A DNA stretch of 49,563 nucleotides from an uncultured Hungatella sp. GTDB lineage: Bacteria > Bacillota > Clostridia > Lachnospirales > Lachnospiraceae. This document shows, in pieces, positions 1 through 7,432 of this stretch. Each line of letters begins with the position of its first letter. The first letter of the stretch is position 1. The notes beneath the pieces were generated by a model that made no database searches, was not told the DNA's origin, and saw only the letters and a list, made by a program, of their open reading frames with translations. The stretch lies in NCBI GenBank assembly GCA_949879795.1, contig CATLBR010000021.1, positions 1 through 49,563 on the forward strand, in the 5' to 3' direction. The translations under genes were made by a program, and so were the position numbers.

Positions 1-46
1 ATAAAAAAATAAAGCGCGATAGAGTTTTTACGCCCTACCGCGCTTT
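1..46 (-). terminator. Rho-independent terminator (distal of two)
   Basis: Read on the minus strand, the arms AAAGCGCGGTAG (35-46) and CTATCGCGCTTT (11-22) form a stem followed directly by a T-rich run (positions 1-10). It lies downstream of the phosphoesterase operon and of a first terminator at 71-111, so it is either a back-up terminator or belongs to a small transcript between the two. Confidence 0.8.
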
Positions 47-70
47 ACATTTTGCCTATTCCTGGTAAAA

Positions 71-111
71 AAATAAATGCGGCAGAGGCTTTAATACCTC
101 TTGTCGCATTT
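71..111 (-). terminator. Rho-independent terminator of the yfcE-rdgB run
   Basis: On the minus strand AAATGCGACAAGAGG (97-111) pairs with CCTCTGCCGCATTT (75-88) across an 8-nt loop and is followed by TATTTTTTT. It sits about 70 nt past the stop codon of the YfcE-like gene, the last gene of the minus-strand run that starts near 5.4 kb. Confidence 0.85.
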
Positions 112-177
112 AATTTTAAAACTTATCACATTTTTCCTTATCTGCATTTTTCCTTATCTGTTCACCTGCCGCAGATT

Positions 178-663
178 CTAAAGATATCTCTGGTCATAAT
201 GGAGGGTTCCACTGCCGTCCACGGTTATGACCATGTAGGAAGGCCTGTGGCCCTTCTGGCGCGGGTAGGACAGGCTGCCCGGATTCAACACCGTAACCCC
301 TCCTATCTTATCCAAAAAAGGCCTGTGGGTGTGTCCGTACATGGCGATATCGCACCCCCTGCTTCTGGCTTCATCCGCCAGCCCTTCGCATCCCATGGAC
401 ACGCCGTAATAGTGTCCGTGGGTCAGCAGGGCTTTGTGGGGCCCGATCTTTATCTCCAGCTCTCTCTCCAGCCTTGAAAAGAAATCATTATTTCCCATCA
501 CCATGGCCATCATACAGCCTTCCCCTGCCCACTCCGGAATCCAGTGCTCGCTGCCCTCGGCATCTCCCAGATGGATCAGCATGTCCAGAGGCTTCTCCTC
601 CTCGAGCACAATCTTCAGATTGTCGTCTTTTCGATGGGTATCGCTGACAACCAGTATCTTCAT
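178..663 (-). CDS. YfcE/MJ0936-family metallophosphoesterase
   Basis: Small cytoplasmic metal-dependent phosphodiesterase, 161 aa, the usual size for the YfcE/MJ0936 family. All five calcineurin-type metal-binding blocks are visible: SDTH near residues 7-10, LGD near 32-34, GNND near 57-60, THGH around 81-84 and GHTHRP around 110-115. Natural substrates of the family are poorly defined; the E. coli member cleaves model phosphodiesters. The start ATG overlaps the TGA of rdgB by four bases (ATGA) and has the site GGGGAGG, so the two are translationally coupled. This is the last gene of the run, ahead of two terminators. A second, divergent paralogue lies at 4401-4943 in the same run. Family is certain; the substrate is unknown. 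Confidence 0.9.
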   Translation of the reverse strand: MKILVVSDTHRKDDNLKIVLEEEKPLDMLIHLGDAEGSEHWIPEWAGEGCMMAMVMGNNDFFSRLERELEIKIGPHKALLTHGHYYGVSMGCEGLADEARSRGCDIAMYGHTHRPFLDKIGGVTVLNPGSLSYPRQKGHRPSYMVITVDGSGTLHYDQRYL

Positions 664-1292
664 CGGTCTTCCTCCCCGTACAGGCTTCTCAGTTTCTCTT
701 TCATGGCCTCCAGAGCCTTTCCTCTGTGGCTGATCTCATTTTTCTTTTCAATGGGAATCTCCGCCGAGGTCATGCCGTACTCCTGCAGATAGAAGATAGG
801 GTCGTATCCGAAACCTCCGTCACCCGCCGGCTTGTGAGCGATCATGCCTTCCACGATTCCCTCTGTGTGCAGAACCGTCCCGTCCGGGAGAACTGCCGCG
901 ATGGCGCTGACAAACCTGGCTGTCCTCTCTTCCTCCCTGGCGGAGGCCACCCTGTCGATGATCACCTGATTCTTGATCTCGTAGGAAGTGTTCTCTCCAA
1001 GATAGCGGGCCGAATAGATCCCCGGCTCCCCGTCCAGATAATCCACTACCAGTCCCGAGTCGTCGGCCAGCACAATGTGGCCTTCGCCCTTCCACACAGA
1101 CCTGGCTTTCTCCCACACCGCCCGCGCCTTGATCTCCGCGTTTTCCCCGAAAGTCTTTCCGTCTTCCTCCACATCGCAGACTGCTTTCGCCTCCTTCATG
1201 GAGAGAATCTCCATCCCCAGATCTGCCAGAATCATTCGGACCTCACGCATTTTTCCCTCATTGCCTGTGGCAAATATAATCCTATGTTTCAT
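660..1292 (-). CDS. rdgB: XTP/dITP diphosphatase (RdgB/HAM1 family)
   Basis: House-cleaning nucleotide pyrophosphatase that hydrolyses dITP, ITP and XTP to monophosphates so that deaminated purines are kept out of DNA and RNA. Visible family motifs are FATGNEGK at the N-terminus (substrate and phosphate contacts), the DDSGL block with the catalytic Asp near residue 72, SARY, GFGYDPIF, and SHRGKAL near the C-terminus. Length (210 aa) is typical. I chose the ATG at 1292 because it is preceded by AGGAAAGG and begins the conserved MKHRIIFATGN; an in-frame extension upstream to 1358 has no homologous character. The stop overlaps the following YfcE-like phosphoesterase start by 4 nt. The gene lies 55 nt after the C1 protease gene in the same direction. 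Confidence 0.95.
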   Translation of the reverse strand: MKHRIIFATGNEGKMREVRMILADLGMEILSMKEAKAVCDVEEDGKTFGENAEIKARAVWEKARSVWKGEGHIVLADDSGLVVDYLDGEPGIYSARYLGENTSYEIKNQVIIDRVASAREEERTARFVSAIAAVLPDGTVLHTEGIVEGMIAHKPAGDGGFGYDPIFYLQEYGMTSAEIPIEKKNEISHRGKALEAMKEKLRSLYGEEDR

Positions 1293-1347
1293 ACCATATC
1301 CTTTCCTTAAAGACAGCAGCAGGAAAACCTGCCCCGCCTCCTTTTGT

Positions 1348-3213
1348 CTATTGTACATCCTCCGCAGTGGTATATCCCTTCAGACACAGATTGCACTGAT
1401 ACTGCTCTTCCAGACTGGCCCACGTTTTTCCGTCGAAACTTATATATCCCTCCCCATCTCCGATATACGCGTCGGCGGTGGCGTCGTCCGCCTGGTATTC
1501 CACAGCCAGCGGATGAATTGCCCCAGGACTGTGAATCTCCAGCACAACGGCAAACCGTTCTCCTTCCTCCAGCTTCACCGGCTTTTTCAGGGGAATCGTG
1601 TAGAAGCCGCTGTACTCCACACTTCCTTCCGCCACCAGCTCCCTGTCCTGAAAATTTCCGCTCTCCTGCACATGGCGCACCAGAAATATCCTGTAGGAGG
1701 TGTTCTCTTTTGTGGCATAGAAACCTGCCGCTTCCAGTGTCTCGGACTGGACGGTCTGATACACGTTGGCGCCGTAGGCCTTCTGTGTACCGTATCCTAC
1801 CTGCCCCACCCAGCCGCACATATCGCTCTGATAAATTCTGTCATATCGGTCGGTGCTCTCGAAGCCTGTGTAGACAAGACCGTTTTTTCCGATATTGCTG
1901 TCATAGTAGGATACATAAAAATACCCGCCGTCACCAAACTCTTCCCCCCAGCTGCTGACACACAGGAAAGCTCCGTCTCCCGCCGGCTCCTGAGGAAAAT
2001 TGCTGCCCGGATACTCGTCATCCCACCCTACAATCACCACATCATGGTTGGGGCCGCTGTCCCCTTCGTAGCAGTAAGCGCTTTGTTCCGCATTATAATA
2101 GACGGACCGGCTCCGGTGACCGGTTATGGATGTGTACAGAGAACTCTGCACTCCTCCGTACAAAAACACGGCCTTCTTCACAGCCTCAAAATCCCGGAAA
2201 GGCAGAATCTGTATCTCCTGCACATGAATCGCAGGGGTAAGTTCCTCCGGAGAAAAGCCGTCTCCATATGGGTCTTCCTCCTCGAGCACAGGCCCCTGCC
2301 ACCCAAGAAGGTAAGCCATGGACATGGTGTACTCCCCACCCTCTTTCTGATTCAGGGAAAAGCTGTTGCGCAGGGACATGTGGTCGGCGGAAAACTCTTC
2401 CCTCCCCCATGGGCGCATCGCCGTCTCCAGCGCTGTCAGAGAGGCAAATGACCAGCAGGTTCCGTAATCACCCTGATTCCGCACCCTGGTGTCTCTCCCC
2501 ACGGTTCTGTAATCGTAGGCAGAAGGAAGACTTCTCTTTTTGTGTATCCCTGCGTCCGCCAGGGAAATTTTCTGGCTCCCCGGCACCCTGTCCGCCGTAT
2601 AGCCAAAACCTCGGCAGACAGCTTCCAAAGGAATGTACAGCTTTCCGTCCCGTCTCTCAGGCGCACTGTCCGTCTGTCCGGCTCCCAATGTGTCCCACAT
2701 CCGCCTGTCCCCGGTCCTAAGCCTCACCGTGGTCTCCCCCTGTTGAAGGAGGATTCGAGAATCCTCATACTCCAGGACGCTGATACCTAGCTGCTGCCGG
2801 GCAAACTCTGCCGGGACAAGAATCCCCGGTGTGCCGTTTCCCGCCGGCAAAGCCTGGCAAAAGCCTCCTCCGGCCTGCCTTGCATCCACCATGAGCCTGC
2901 CCGGACTCCAAAGATCTACAAGATAGGGCAGTCTCTCCGCCTTCCATGGCGCCTCTCCGCCTGCGGACTCCCTCGCTCCGCCTGCCTTTTTCCCGGCGTC
3001 TGGCTCTTCCCTGCCGTCGCTTTTTTCAGCGCCGTCTGTCTCTTCTGAACCGCCCGCCGCTCTGTACGTCGCATCATATACCGGCGGCCGGTTTTCCTCT
3101 CCCCGCTCTGCCCAATTGTCACGGTACTGACCGCATCCCAAGAGATATATGGCAGAGCCGGCAGCCAGGACGGCCCTGATTCCCGCCTTTCCCAGGCTGC
3201 GGTTATCCCGCAT
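1348..3213 (-). CDS. Lipoprotein C1 (papain-like) cysteine protease with CAO-like and lectin-like regions
   Basis: Secreted cysteine protease, 621 aa. The N-terminus has a hydrophobic stretch ending in the lipobox LLGC (Cys27), so it is probably lipid-anchored outside the cell, followed by a Gly/Glu/Lys-rich linker (about 40-95). Residues about 96-210 resemble the copper-amine-oxidase N-terminal-like domain found in clostridial surface proteins (KLYIPLEAVCRGFGY). The C1 domain starts near 230: oxyanion Gln in RNQGDYGTCW, catalytic Cys253, catalytic His390 in GPNHDVVIVGWD. Where papain has NSWG this protein has SSWG (Ser420), so the third catalytic residue is changed. After about residue 450 follows a beta-rich region like the lectin-like domain of clostridial C1 proteases. 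The start overlaps the methyltransferase stop by 11 nt and has AGGAG 5 nt upstream. Substrate unknown; activity should be tested because of the Asn-to-Ser change. Confidence 0.88.
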   Translation of the reverse strand: MRDNRSLGKAGIRAVLAAGSAIYLLGCGQYRDNWAERGEENRPPVYDATYRAAGGSEETDGAEKSDGREEPDAGKKAGGARESAGGEAPWKAERLPYLVDLWSPGRLMVDARQAGGGFCQALPAGNGTPGILVPAEFARQQLGISVLEYEDSRILLQQGETTVRLRTGDRRMWDTLGAGQTDSAPERRDGKLYIPLEAVCRGFGYTADRVPGSQKISLADAGIHKKRSLPSAYDYRTVGRDTRVRNQGDYGTCWSFASLTALETAMRPWGREEFSADHMSLRNSFSLNQKEGGEYTMSMAYLLGWQGPVLEEEDPYGDGFSPEELTPAIHVQEIQILPFRDFEAVKKAVFLYGGVQSSLYTSITGHRSRSVYYNAEQSAYCYEGDSGPNHDVVIVGWDDEYPGSNFPQEPAGDGAFLCVSSWGEEFGDGGYFYVSYYDSNIGKNGLVYTGFESTDRYDRIYQSDMCGWVGQVGYGTQKAYGANVYQTVQSETLEAAGFYATKENTSYRIFLVRHVQESGNFQDRELVAEGSVEYSGFYTIPLKKPVKLEEGERFAVVLEIHSPGAIHPLAVEYQADDATADAYIGDGEGYISFDGKTWASLEEQYQCNLCLKGYTTAEDVQ

Positions 3214-4369
3214 CCCTGCTCCTGTTTCTCGCCGGCGGACGAGGTCCCATAAACTGGTAAAAATAAGTCTTCATCATACCGTTGTATATCTTTCGGTTTT
3301 TGTCCGCTTTTCTTCCGATGTATTTTTCCGCGTTTTCATATGCGGTGATAATATAGGCTGACCAGGAGTCCAGAACTCTCATCCTCTCTCCCAGCTCCCT
3401 GTACAGCGCAGGCAGATTTTCTTTGTCCTCGATTCTCTCACCGTAAGGCGGATTGGTGATAAGAAACCCATACTTTTTAGGATGGCTCAGAGCGCTCACG
3501 GGGCGCTGTTGGAAATGGATCAGATGCCCCACCCCCGCCGCCTCAGCGTTGGCCCTGGCCGCCCTGACAATATCCCCGTCAATGTCATACCCCTGAATAT
3601 CCGCCTCCACGCTGTCGTCCAGGAGGTCGTTGGCCTCATCCAGAGCTTCATACCAGCATTTTTTTCCAATAAGATTCTGCCAATCCTCTGCAACAAACGA
3701 TCGGTTCATGCCCGGAGCCATATTGGCAGCCATCATGGCCGCCTCAATGGCAAATGTTCCGCTGCCGCAGAAGGGATCCACCAGAATCCGGTCCTTTTTC
3801 CAGGGTGTCAGAAGAATCAGAGCCGCTGCCAGGGTCTCCGTGATGGGAGCCTTGCTGATCAGGGTGCGGTAGCCTCTCTTGTGCAGCGAGTCCCCTGACG
3901 TGTCGATCCCTATGGTCACCTGGTCTTTGTACAGAAATACCCGCAGGGGATAACTGCTGCCCGTCTCCGGCAGTACAGACACGCCGCAGGCGGTTTTCAA
4001 TCTTTCTACCATAGCTTTCTTCATGATTCTCTGGATATCCGACGGGCTGAACAGCTTGCTCTTGATAGAGGACGCCTTGGCCACCCAGAATTTTCCGTCT
4101 TTGGGAATCAGTTCTTCCCACGGGAGGGCCTTTGTATTTTCAAACAGCTCATCAAAGGTCTCCGCCCGGAAACTTCCCGCCTTTAAAAGCACTCTCTCCG
4201 CCGTCCGCAGAAACACGTTAGCTCTGCAGACGGCCTGGTCATCCCCCGCAAATGTGACTCTGCCGTCTTCCACCTGGACGATATCGTATCCCAGGTCTGT
4301 GATCTCCTTTTTCAGCACCGCCTCCAGCCCGAAATGGCATGGGGCGATGAGCTCATATATTTTTTTCAC
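3203..4369 (-). CDS. THUMP-domain class I RNA methyltransferase (RlmL/YpsC type)
   Basis: SAM-dependent RNA N2-guanine methyltransferase, about 388 aa, matching the short Firmicute YpsC/RlmL form. The N-terminal ferredoxin-like/THUMP part (about 1-160) is followed by a Rossmann methyltransferase with the SAM-binding block DPFCGSGTFAIEAA and the catalytic NPPYGER motif (N-P-P-Y). By family the target is a guanine in 23S rRNA. Start choice: AAGGAG is followed by ACATTGGTG, so either TTG (4372) or GTG (4369) can start; I prefer GTG because the spacing is 6 nt. The upstream reading-frame extension to 4441 is antisense-like and has no site. It overlaps the protease gene downstream by 11 nt and lies 31 nt after the second YfcE-like gene. 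Confidence 0.9.
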   Translation of the reverse strand: MKKIYELIAPCHFGLEAVLKKEITDLGYDIVQVEDGRVTFAGDDQAVCRANVFLRTAERVLLKAGSFRAETFDELFENTKALPWEELIPKDGKFWVAKASSIKSKLFSPSDIQRIMKKAMVERLKTACGVSVLPETGSSYPLRVFLYKDQVTIGIDTSGDSLHKRGYRTLISKAPITETLAAALILLTPWKKDRILVDPFCGSGTFAIEAAMMAANMAPGMNRSFVAEDWQNLIGKKCWYEALDEANDLLDDSVEADIQGYDIDGDIVRAARANAEAAGVGHLIHFQQRPVSALSHPKKYGFLITNPPYGERIEDKENLPALYRELGERMRVLDSWSAYIITAYENAEKYIGRKADKNRKIYNGMMKTYFYQFMGPRPPARNRSRDAG

Positions 4370-4400
4370 CAATGTCTCCTTGTTATTGGCAGTCCACCTG

Positions 4401-4943
4401 CTACAGCTCGATCTCCTTAATTTTCCTGCCGTCAAAGTCACGGACAGTAAAAACTGTCCCGTCCAGAATCCCGTAGCTGGCAGGATTGCCGTCCTTGGGA
4501 AGGGAAACCGAACCCGGATTCAGAAGATACCCATCCCCCATGGCCTCCGCTACAGGCAGATGTGTGTGTCCGTGGATCAAAACATCTCCTTGCTGCATGG
4601 GAGGCAGAACCTCCTCATTGTAGACATGACCGTGAGTGGCATAGATGGTCTTTCCGTTCAGGGACAGCAGGGCATAATCCGCCATGATAGGAAATTCCAG
4701 CACCATCTGATCCACCTCGGAATCACAGTTTCCCCTCACCGCATAAATCTGATTTTTATATTCATTCAGCATCGCCAGAACCTGCTTTGGATCGTACTCC
4801 CTGGGAAGGTCGTTGCGGGGGCCGTGATACAAAAGATCACCCAGCAGAATCAGACGGACGGCACCTGACTGTCTGTAGACTTCCAGAGTCTTTCGGCAGT
4901 AATACGCCGAGCCGTGAATATCTGACGCAAACATGTATTTCAT
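4401..4943 (-). CDS. yfcE: YfcE-family phosphodiesterase
   Basis: Metal-dependent phosphodiesterase of 180 aa, close to the 184 aa of E. coli YfcE and closer to it than the paralogue at 178-663. Metal-binding motifs are SDIHGS (7-12), LLGDLLYHGPRN, GNCDSEVD, THGHVYNE and IHGHTHLP. GPRNDLP and the NPGSVSLPK segment are typical of YfcE. The start at ATG 4943 is set by AGGAGG with 7-nt spacing; the open frame continues upstream to 5039 but without a ribosome site or conserved sequence. It follows the rhodanese gene by about 100 nt and precedes the methyltransferase. The natural substrate is not known. Confidence 0.92.
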   Translation of the reverse strand: MKYMFASDIHGSAYYCRKTLEVYRQSGAVRLILLGDLLYHGPRNDLPREYDPKQVLAMLNEYKNQIYAVRGNCDSEVDQMVLEFPIMADYALLSLNGKTIYATHGHVYNEEVLPPMQQGDVLIHGHTHLPVAEAMGDGYLLNPGSVSLPKDGNPASYGILDGTVFTVRDFDGRKIKEIEL

Positions 4944-5045
4944 ATAAGTCCTCCTGTACACATGATTTGCCAGGCGGGTATTCTCCCCGCTCATGGCACT
5001 TTTCATAGTCATTTTAAAACGCCGCCCCCCATCTGTCAACTGATT

Positions 5046-5372
5046 CTATGGGTGAATCAAGTAGTTTCCTCTGTATGCGGCCAATCCGCCTGCAGTATTG
5101 ACCACCGGGTATCCCCGAACCGAAAGATGATTGCACACCAGCATACTCTGACCGCCTCTGGCACAGTAAAATACCATGGGAACTCCTGGCTGATAATCGA
5201 TAGCCTCTCCCTGGCTGATCATGGCTTCCAGCTCTTCAAACGGAATATTGACAGCATTCATTAAATGAGAATATCTGTAAGATCTTCTATCCCTCAAGTC
5301 AATCAGTTCCATGGGACGCCCCCAGCATATCCAGCATTCCAGCTCTCTCATGCTGATTGTCAGATAATTCAT
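5046..5372 (-). CDS. Single-domain rhodanese-like protein
   Basis: Small sulfurtransferase-type protein of about 108 aa, a single rhodanese domain. ELIDLRDRRSY marks the conserved first half, HLMNAVNIPFEE the CH2A-like motif, and FYCARGGQS the active-site loop with Cys at its start, so the persulfide-forming Cys is present. AGGLAAYRG near the end matches the usual GG-hinge. Two starts are possible: ATG 5372 with AGGTGA upstream, or GTG 5381 with AAGGA; I give the ATG. It is the first gene of the minus-strand run and follows a terminator at 5407-5436. Sulfur donor and acceptor are unknown. Confidence 0.85.
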   Translation of the reverse strand: MNYLTISMRELECWICWGRPMELIDLRDRRSYRYSHLMNAVNIPFEELEAMISQGEAIDYQPGVPMVFYCARGGQSMLVCNHLSVRGYPVVNTAGGLAAYRGNYLIHP

Positions 5373-5406
5373 ATTCGTCACCTGTCCTTTTTATTACAGT
5401 ATATGT

Positions 5407-5436
5407 AAAAAGCCGTCCCATGACCATGGGGCGGCT
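5407..5436 (-). terminator. Rho-independent terminator after the Asn-rich gene
   Basis: On the minus strand AGCCGCCCCATG (5425-5436) pairs with CATGGGACGGCT (5411-5422) with a 2-nt apex and is followed by TTTT. It starts about 14 nt past the stop of the small Asn-rich gene and separates it from the rhodanese gene. Confidence 0.8.
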
Positions 5437-5449
5437 TCCTGGCGGCAGC

Positions 5450-5626
5450 TTATCGCTGATTGCTGTTTCTGCTGCTGTTCTGATTGCTGTTCTGGCTGCT
5501 GTTTCTGCTGCTGTTCTGATTGTTGTTCTGATTGCTGTTCTGGCTGTTGTTCTGATTGTTGTTCTGATTGTTGTTCTGGCTGTTGTTCTGATTATTGTTC
5601 TTGCAGTTCCTAAAATCGTTTGCCAT
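5450..5626 (-). CDS. Small Asn/Gln/Ser tetrapeptide-repeat protein
   Basis: A 58-aa gene too short for most gene callers. It starts at ATG 5626, preceded by AGGAGG with 9-nt spacing, and ends just before a strong terminator, so it has complete gene signals. The first nine residues (MANDFRNCK, with the only Cys) are followed by twelve consecutive tetrapeptides of the form N-[N/S]-[N/S]-[Q/R] and a final Arg. Ten units end in Gln and two in Arg. There is no signal peptide, membrane segment or recognisable domain. Gamma-type small acid-soluble spore proteins are also Asn/Gln-rich, and small Asn-rich coat proteins exist in spore formers, so a spore role is a guess from composition only. The repeat could also change in copy number between strains. 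Confidence 0.75.
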   Translation of the reverse strand: MANDFRNCKNNNQNNSQNNNQNNNQNNSQNSNQNNNQNSSRNSSQNSNQNSSRNSNQR

Positions 5627-5729
5627 GGTGTTAATACCTCCTGAAAATGTTTTTTGTTACAGGACTAGTATGGCTTTTTGCCGCAGGTTTATACTTACAA
5701 TTGCTTTTTTTTCATCTATATATTATAAT

Positions 5730-5788
5730 AAAAAGCGGAGTACAGGTTTCCCTTAGACCTGAATAATCCTTATAGTGATTGATACTCC
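5730..5788 (-). other. Compact structured RNA or terminator-like element
   Basis: On the minus strand GGAGTA (5783-5788) pairs with TACTCC (5737-5742), enclosing about 40 nt with an inner hairpin CAGGT/ACCTG, and the outer stem is followed by GCTTTTTATT. A TATAAT sequence lies just beyond. The arrangement could be a terminator, a small regulatory RNA, or part of the promoter region of the Asn-rich gene. I could not match it to a known riboswitch class. Confidence 0.4.
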
Positions 5789-5801
5789 CCTCAAGTGAAA
5801 C

Positions 5802-5857
5802 GGGTTTCGTCCCCTACGAAACCCAAAAGAGCCAGACATCCCCTGTCTGGCTCTTTC
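5802..5857. terminator. Double hairpin downstream of the NlpC/P60 gene
   Basis: Two adjacent perfect hairpins: GGGTTTCGT/ACGAAACCC (5802-5824) and AAGAGCCAGACA/TGTCTGGCTCTT (about 5827-5855). The second has A- and T-rich flanks on both sides and could stop transcription in either direction. The nearest incoming gene is the NlpC/P60 gene, which ends about 100 nt away on the minus strand. Confidence 0.65.
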
Positions 5858-5960
5858 TTTTACCTTATCCTAAAATCCGTTCACACCTGTTCTCAGTCAA
5901 CACCCCGCCGCAAACATGAGGGGTATCAAACACATCCCCATGACTCGCTGCCCGCAGGAA

Positions 5961-6722
5961 TCAGTCTCCCAGCACATTCTTAATCCGCATGGGAGCCCTG
6001 TAATTCCACGGCGACAGCTTGATCCCTGTCTTATATGTAGAGGCATGTACCACCTGACCGTCACCGATATACATAGCCACATGATTCACCCGGCCTCCCT
6101 TGCCGTAGAAGACCAGATCTCCCGGCCTCATCTGCTCCGGACTTACATCCACACCCTGCTGGGACTGAGCACCCGAGCTGCGCTCGATGGTCACACCTGC
6201 CCCGTGAAGCATCACATATTTGGTAAAACCGGAACAGTCCACGCCGGTGTGGGGGTCGTTGCCCGCTGCCCGGTATCTTCCTCCCAGAAACTGAAGGGCA
6301 AAATTCACCAAGTCCTGTCTCCTGGCATCGGAATAAGCCGCGCCGGAAATCTTGTCATCCTCCACCACAATATGGCTCAATTCAATCTCATCCTTCTCCG
6401 CAATGGACACACCTTCCTCGGTCACGGAGATATAGCCTGTCCCGTCTCCGATCTGAACCTCCATCCAGCCGTCTCCCTCCGCGTCCAGGATCAGGTATGC
6501 CTCTCCCTCCGACGCCTCTCTCAAAACATCGTAGGAATCCATGGACACATATATAGGATGTGTCCCCTCATCGATGCTGGCTACATAATCACCGTAGCTG
6601 AATGCAGGGCCTTCCGGCGTCTCATAGTCCGCCCTGGCCTCTACGGCACTTCCAACAGACATAAGGGCACACAGCGTCAGTGTACAAATTCCGTATCTCA
6701 ACTGTATCTTCTTAATATTCAT
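5961..6722 (-). CDS. Secreted SH3 / NlpC-P60 peptidoglycan endopeptidase
   Basis: Exported cell-wall hydrolase, 253 aa. A signal peptide (residues 1 to about 31, KK followed by a hydrophobic stretch, cleavage near VEARA-D) is followed by a bacterial SH3-like region (about 55-105) and a C-terminal NlpC/P60 domain (about 135-253). The catalytic triad of the family is present: Cys163 in GVDCSGF, His214 in VNHVAMYIG and His226 in VVHAS. RPGDLVFY is also typical. By family it cuts the gamma-D-Glu to diamino-acid bond in peptidoglycan stems. The start is supported by GGAGA upstream. It stands alone between terminators on both sides, so it is probably transcribed by itself. Confidence 0.93.
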   Translation of the reverse strand: MNIKKIQLRYGICTLTLCALMSVGSAVEARADYETPEGPAFSYGDYVASIDEGTHPIYVSMDSYDVLREASEGEAYLILDAEGDGWMEVQIGDGTGYISVTEEGVSIAEKDEIELSHIVVEDDKISGAAYSDARRQDLVNFALQFLGGRYRAAGNDPHTGVDCSGFTKYVMLHGAGVTIERSSGAQSQQGVDVSPEQMRPGDLVFYGKGGRVNHVAMYIGDGQVVHASTYKTGIKLSPWNYRAPMRIKNVLGD

Positions 6723-6863
6723 ATCGATTCTCCATTCTTTCTTCCATCGTTTGGCTTCACCTTCCGTGAAGGTGTGGCGGCAGCTCCGCCTTTGCTTTTC
6801 AGATTATTACAAAACTATTAACTTTTGTAAACATTATATTTCATGATTGTTAATTTGTCAAGC

Positions 6864-6908
6864 AAAAAAGGCATCGAAACTGTTACAATTCAGTTTCAAT
6901 GCCTTTTT
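6864..6908 (-). terminator. Strong Rho-independent terminator
   Basis: On the minus strand an 18-nt arm (6891-6908, containing GGCATTGAAACTG) pairs with 6865-6882 with one wobble or mismatch and ends in a run of T. It is 25 nt past the stop of the HAAS/DUF1700-like gene and closes the fbp operon. Its plus-strand side also ends in TTTTT, so it may work both ways. Confidence 0.9.
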
Positions 6909-6931
6909 CAGGTCTGTGTCTCGGTTCAAAT

Positions 6932-7399
6932 CTACTCCCGTCTGTTATTAATAACCGTAGATATGATCCAGATTATCAGCAGTACAGGCAGAAGAGGCGC
7001 AAGCAGTCTGAATATCCCTCCGATTATGATGATCAGAAGATAAAATATTCCCACTACTATGAGTGCCAGCAATAGTTTCCAGTACCACTTGTCCAATCGC
7101 AGTATATGAATATTTTCCTCTCCGCCGTAGACGGAACGGTCATATCCGCCGCTCTCCCCGTATTCGTAGAGGTTTTCGGTCTGGTACCGGTTTTCCGTGC
7201 CGTCCGTGGTATCCTCAATGGTTCTGGCGATCAGGCGGGGGTCTCCGATCTCCTGGATCACTTCCTCCTCGTTCCTGCCTTTTCTCACCTCATCCGCGAT
7301 ATATCCGTCATAGTACCGTATGTTCTCCTCCACCACCCCGGGGGGTACGTCTCCCGTCAGCGCCCTGCGCAGGGTCTGGAGAAATTCTTCTTTTCTCAT
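6932..7399 (-). CDS. HAAS/DUF1700-like membrane protein
   Basis: Small membrane protein, 155 aa. The N-terminal 60 residues (EEFLQTLRRAL, then EENIRYYDGYIADEVRKG and EEEVIQEIGDPRLIA) are the alpha-helical HAAS/DUF1700 type region in which a helical hairpin ends in a conserved G-D/E-P. After a charged Tyr-rich linker come two adjacent hydrophobic segments (about 108-150) rich in Leu and Ile, ending in a positively charged tail. Members of this group are often encoded next to PadR regulators or envelope genes; no PadR gene is seen here. The start is supported by GAGGAG. It lies 33 nt after fbp and before a terminator, so it is probably cotranscribed with fbp. Function unknown. Confidence 0.75.
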   Translation of the reverse strand: MRKEEFLQTLRRALTGDVPPGVVEENIRYYDGYIADEVRKGRNEEEVIQEIGDPRLIARTIEDTTDGTENRYQTENLYEYGESGGYDRSVYGGEENIHILRLDKWYWKLLLALIVVGIFYLLIIIIGGIFRLLAPLLPVLLIIWIISTVINNRRE

Positions 7400-7432
7400 A
7401 GCCTCTCCTCAATCCTTAATTAATGTAATTTT

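Noticed and set aside
1075..2451. 458-codon plus-strand open frame
   Set aside because: It lies antisense to rdgB and the C1 protease gene, has no ribosome site and shows no domain; it is a shadow of GC-rich coding sequence.
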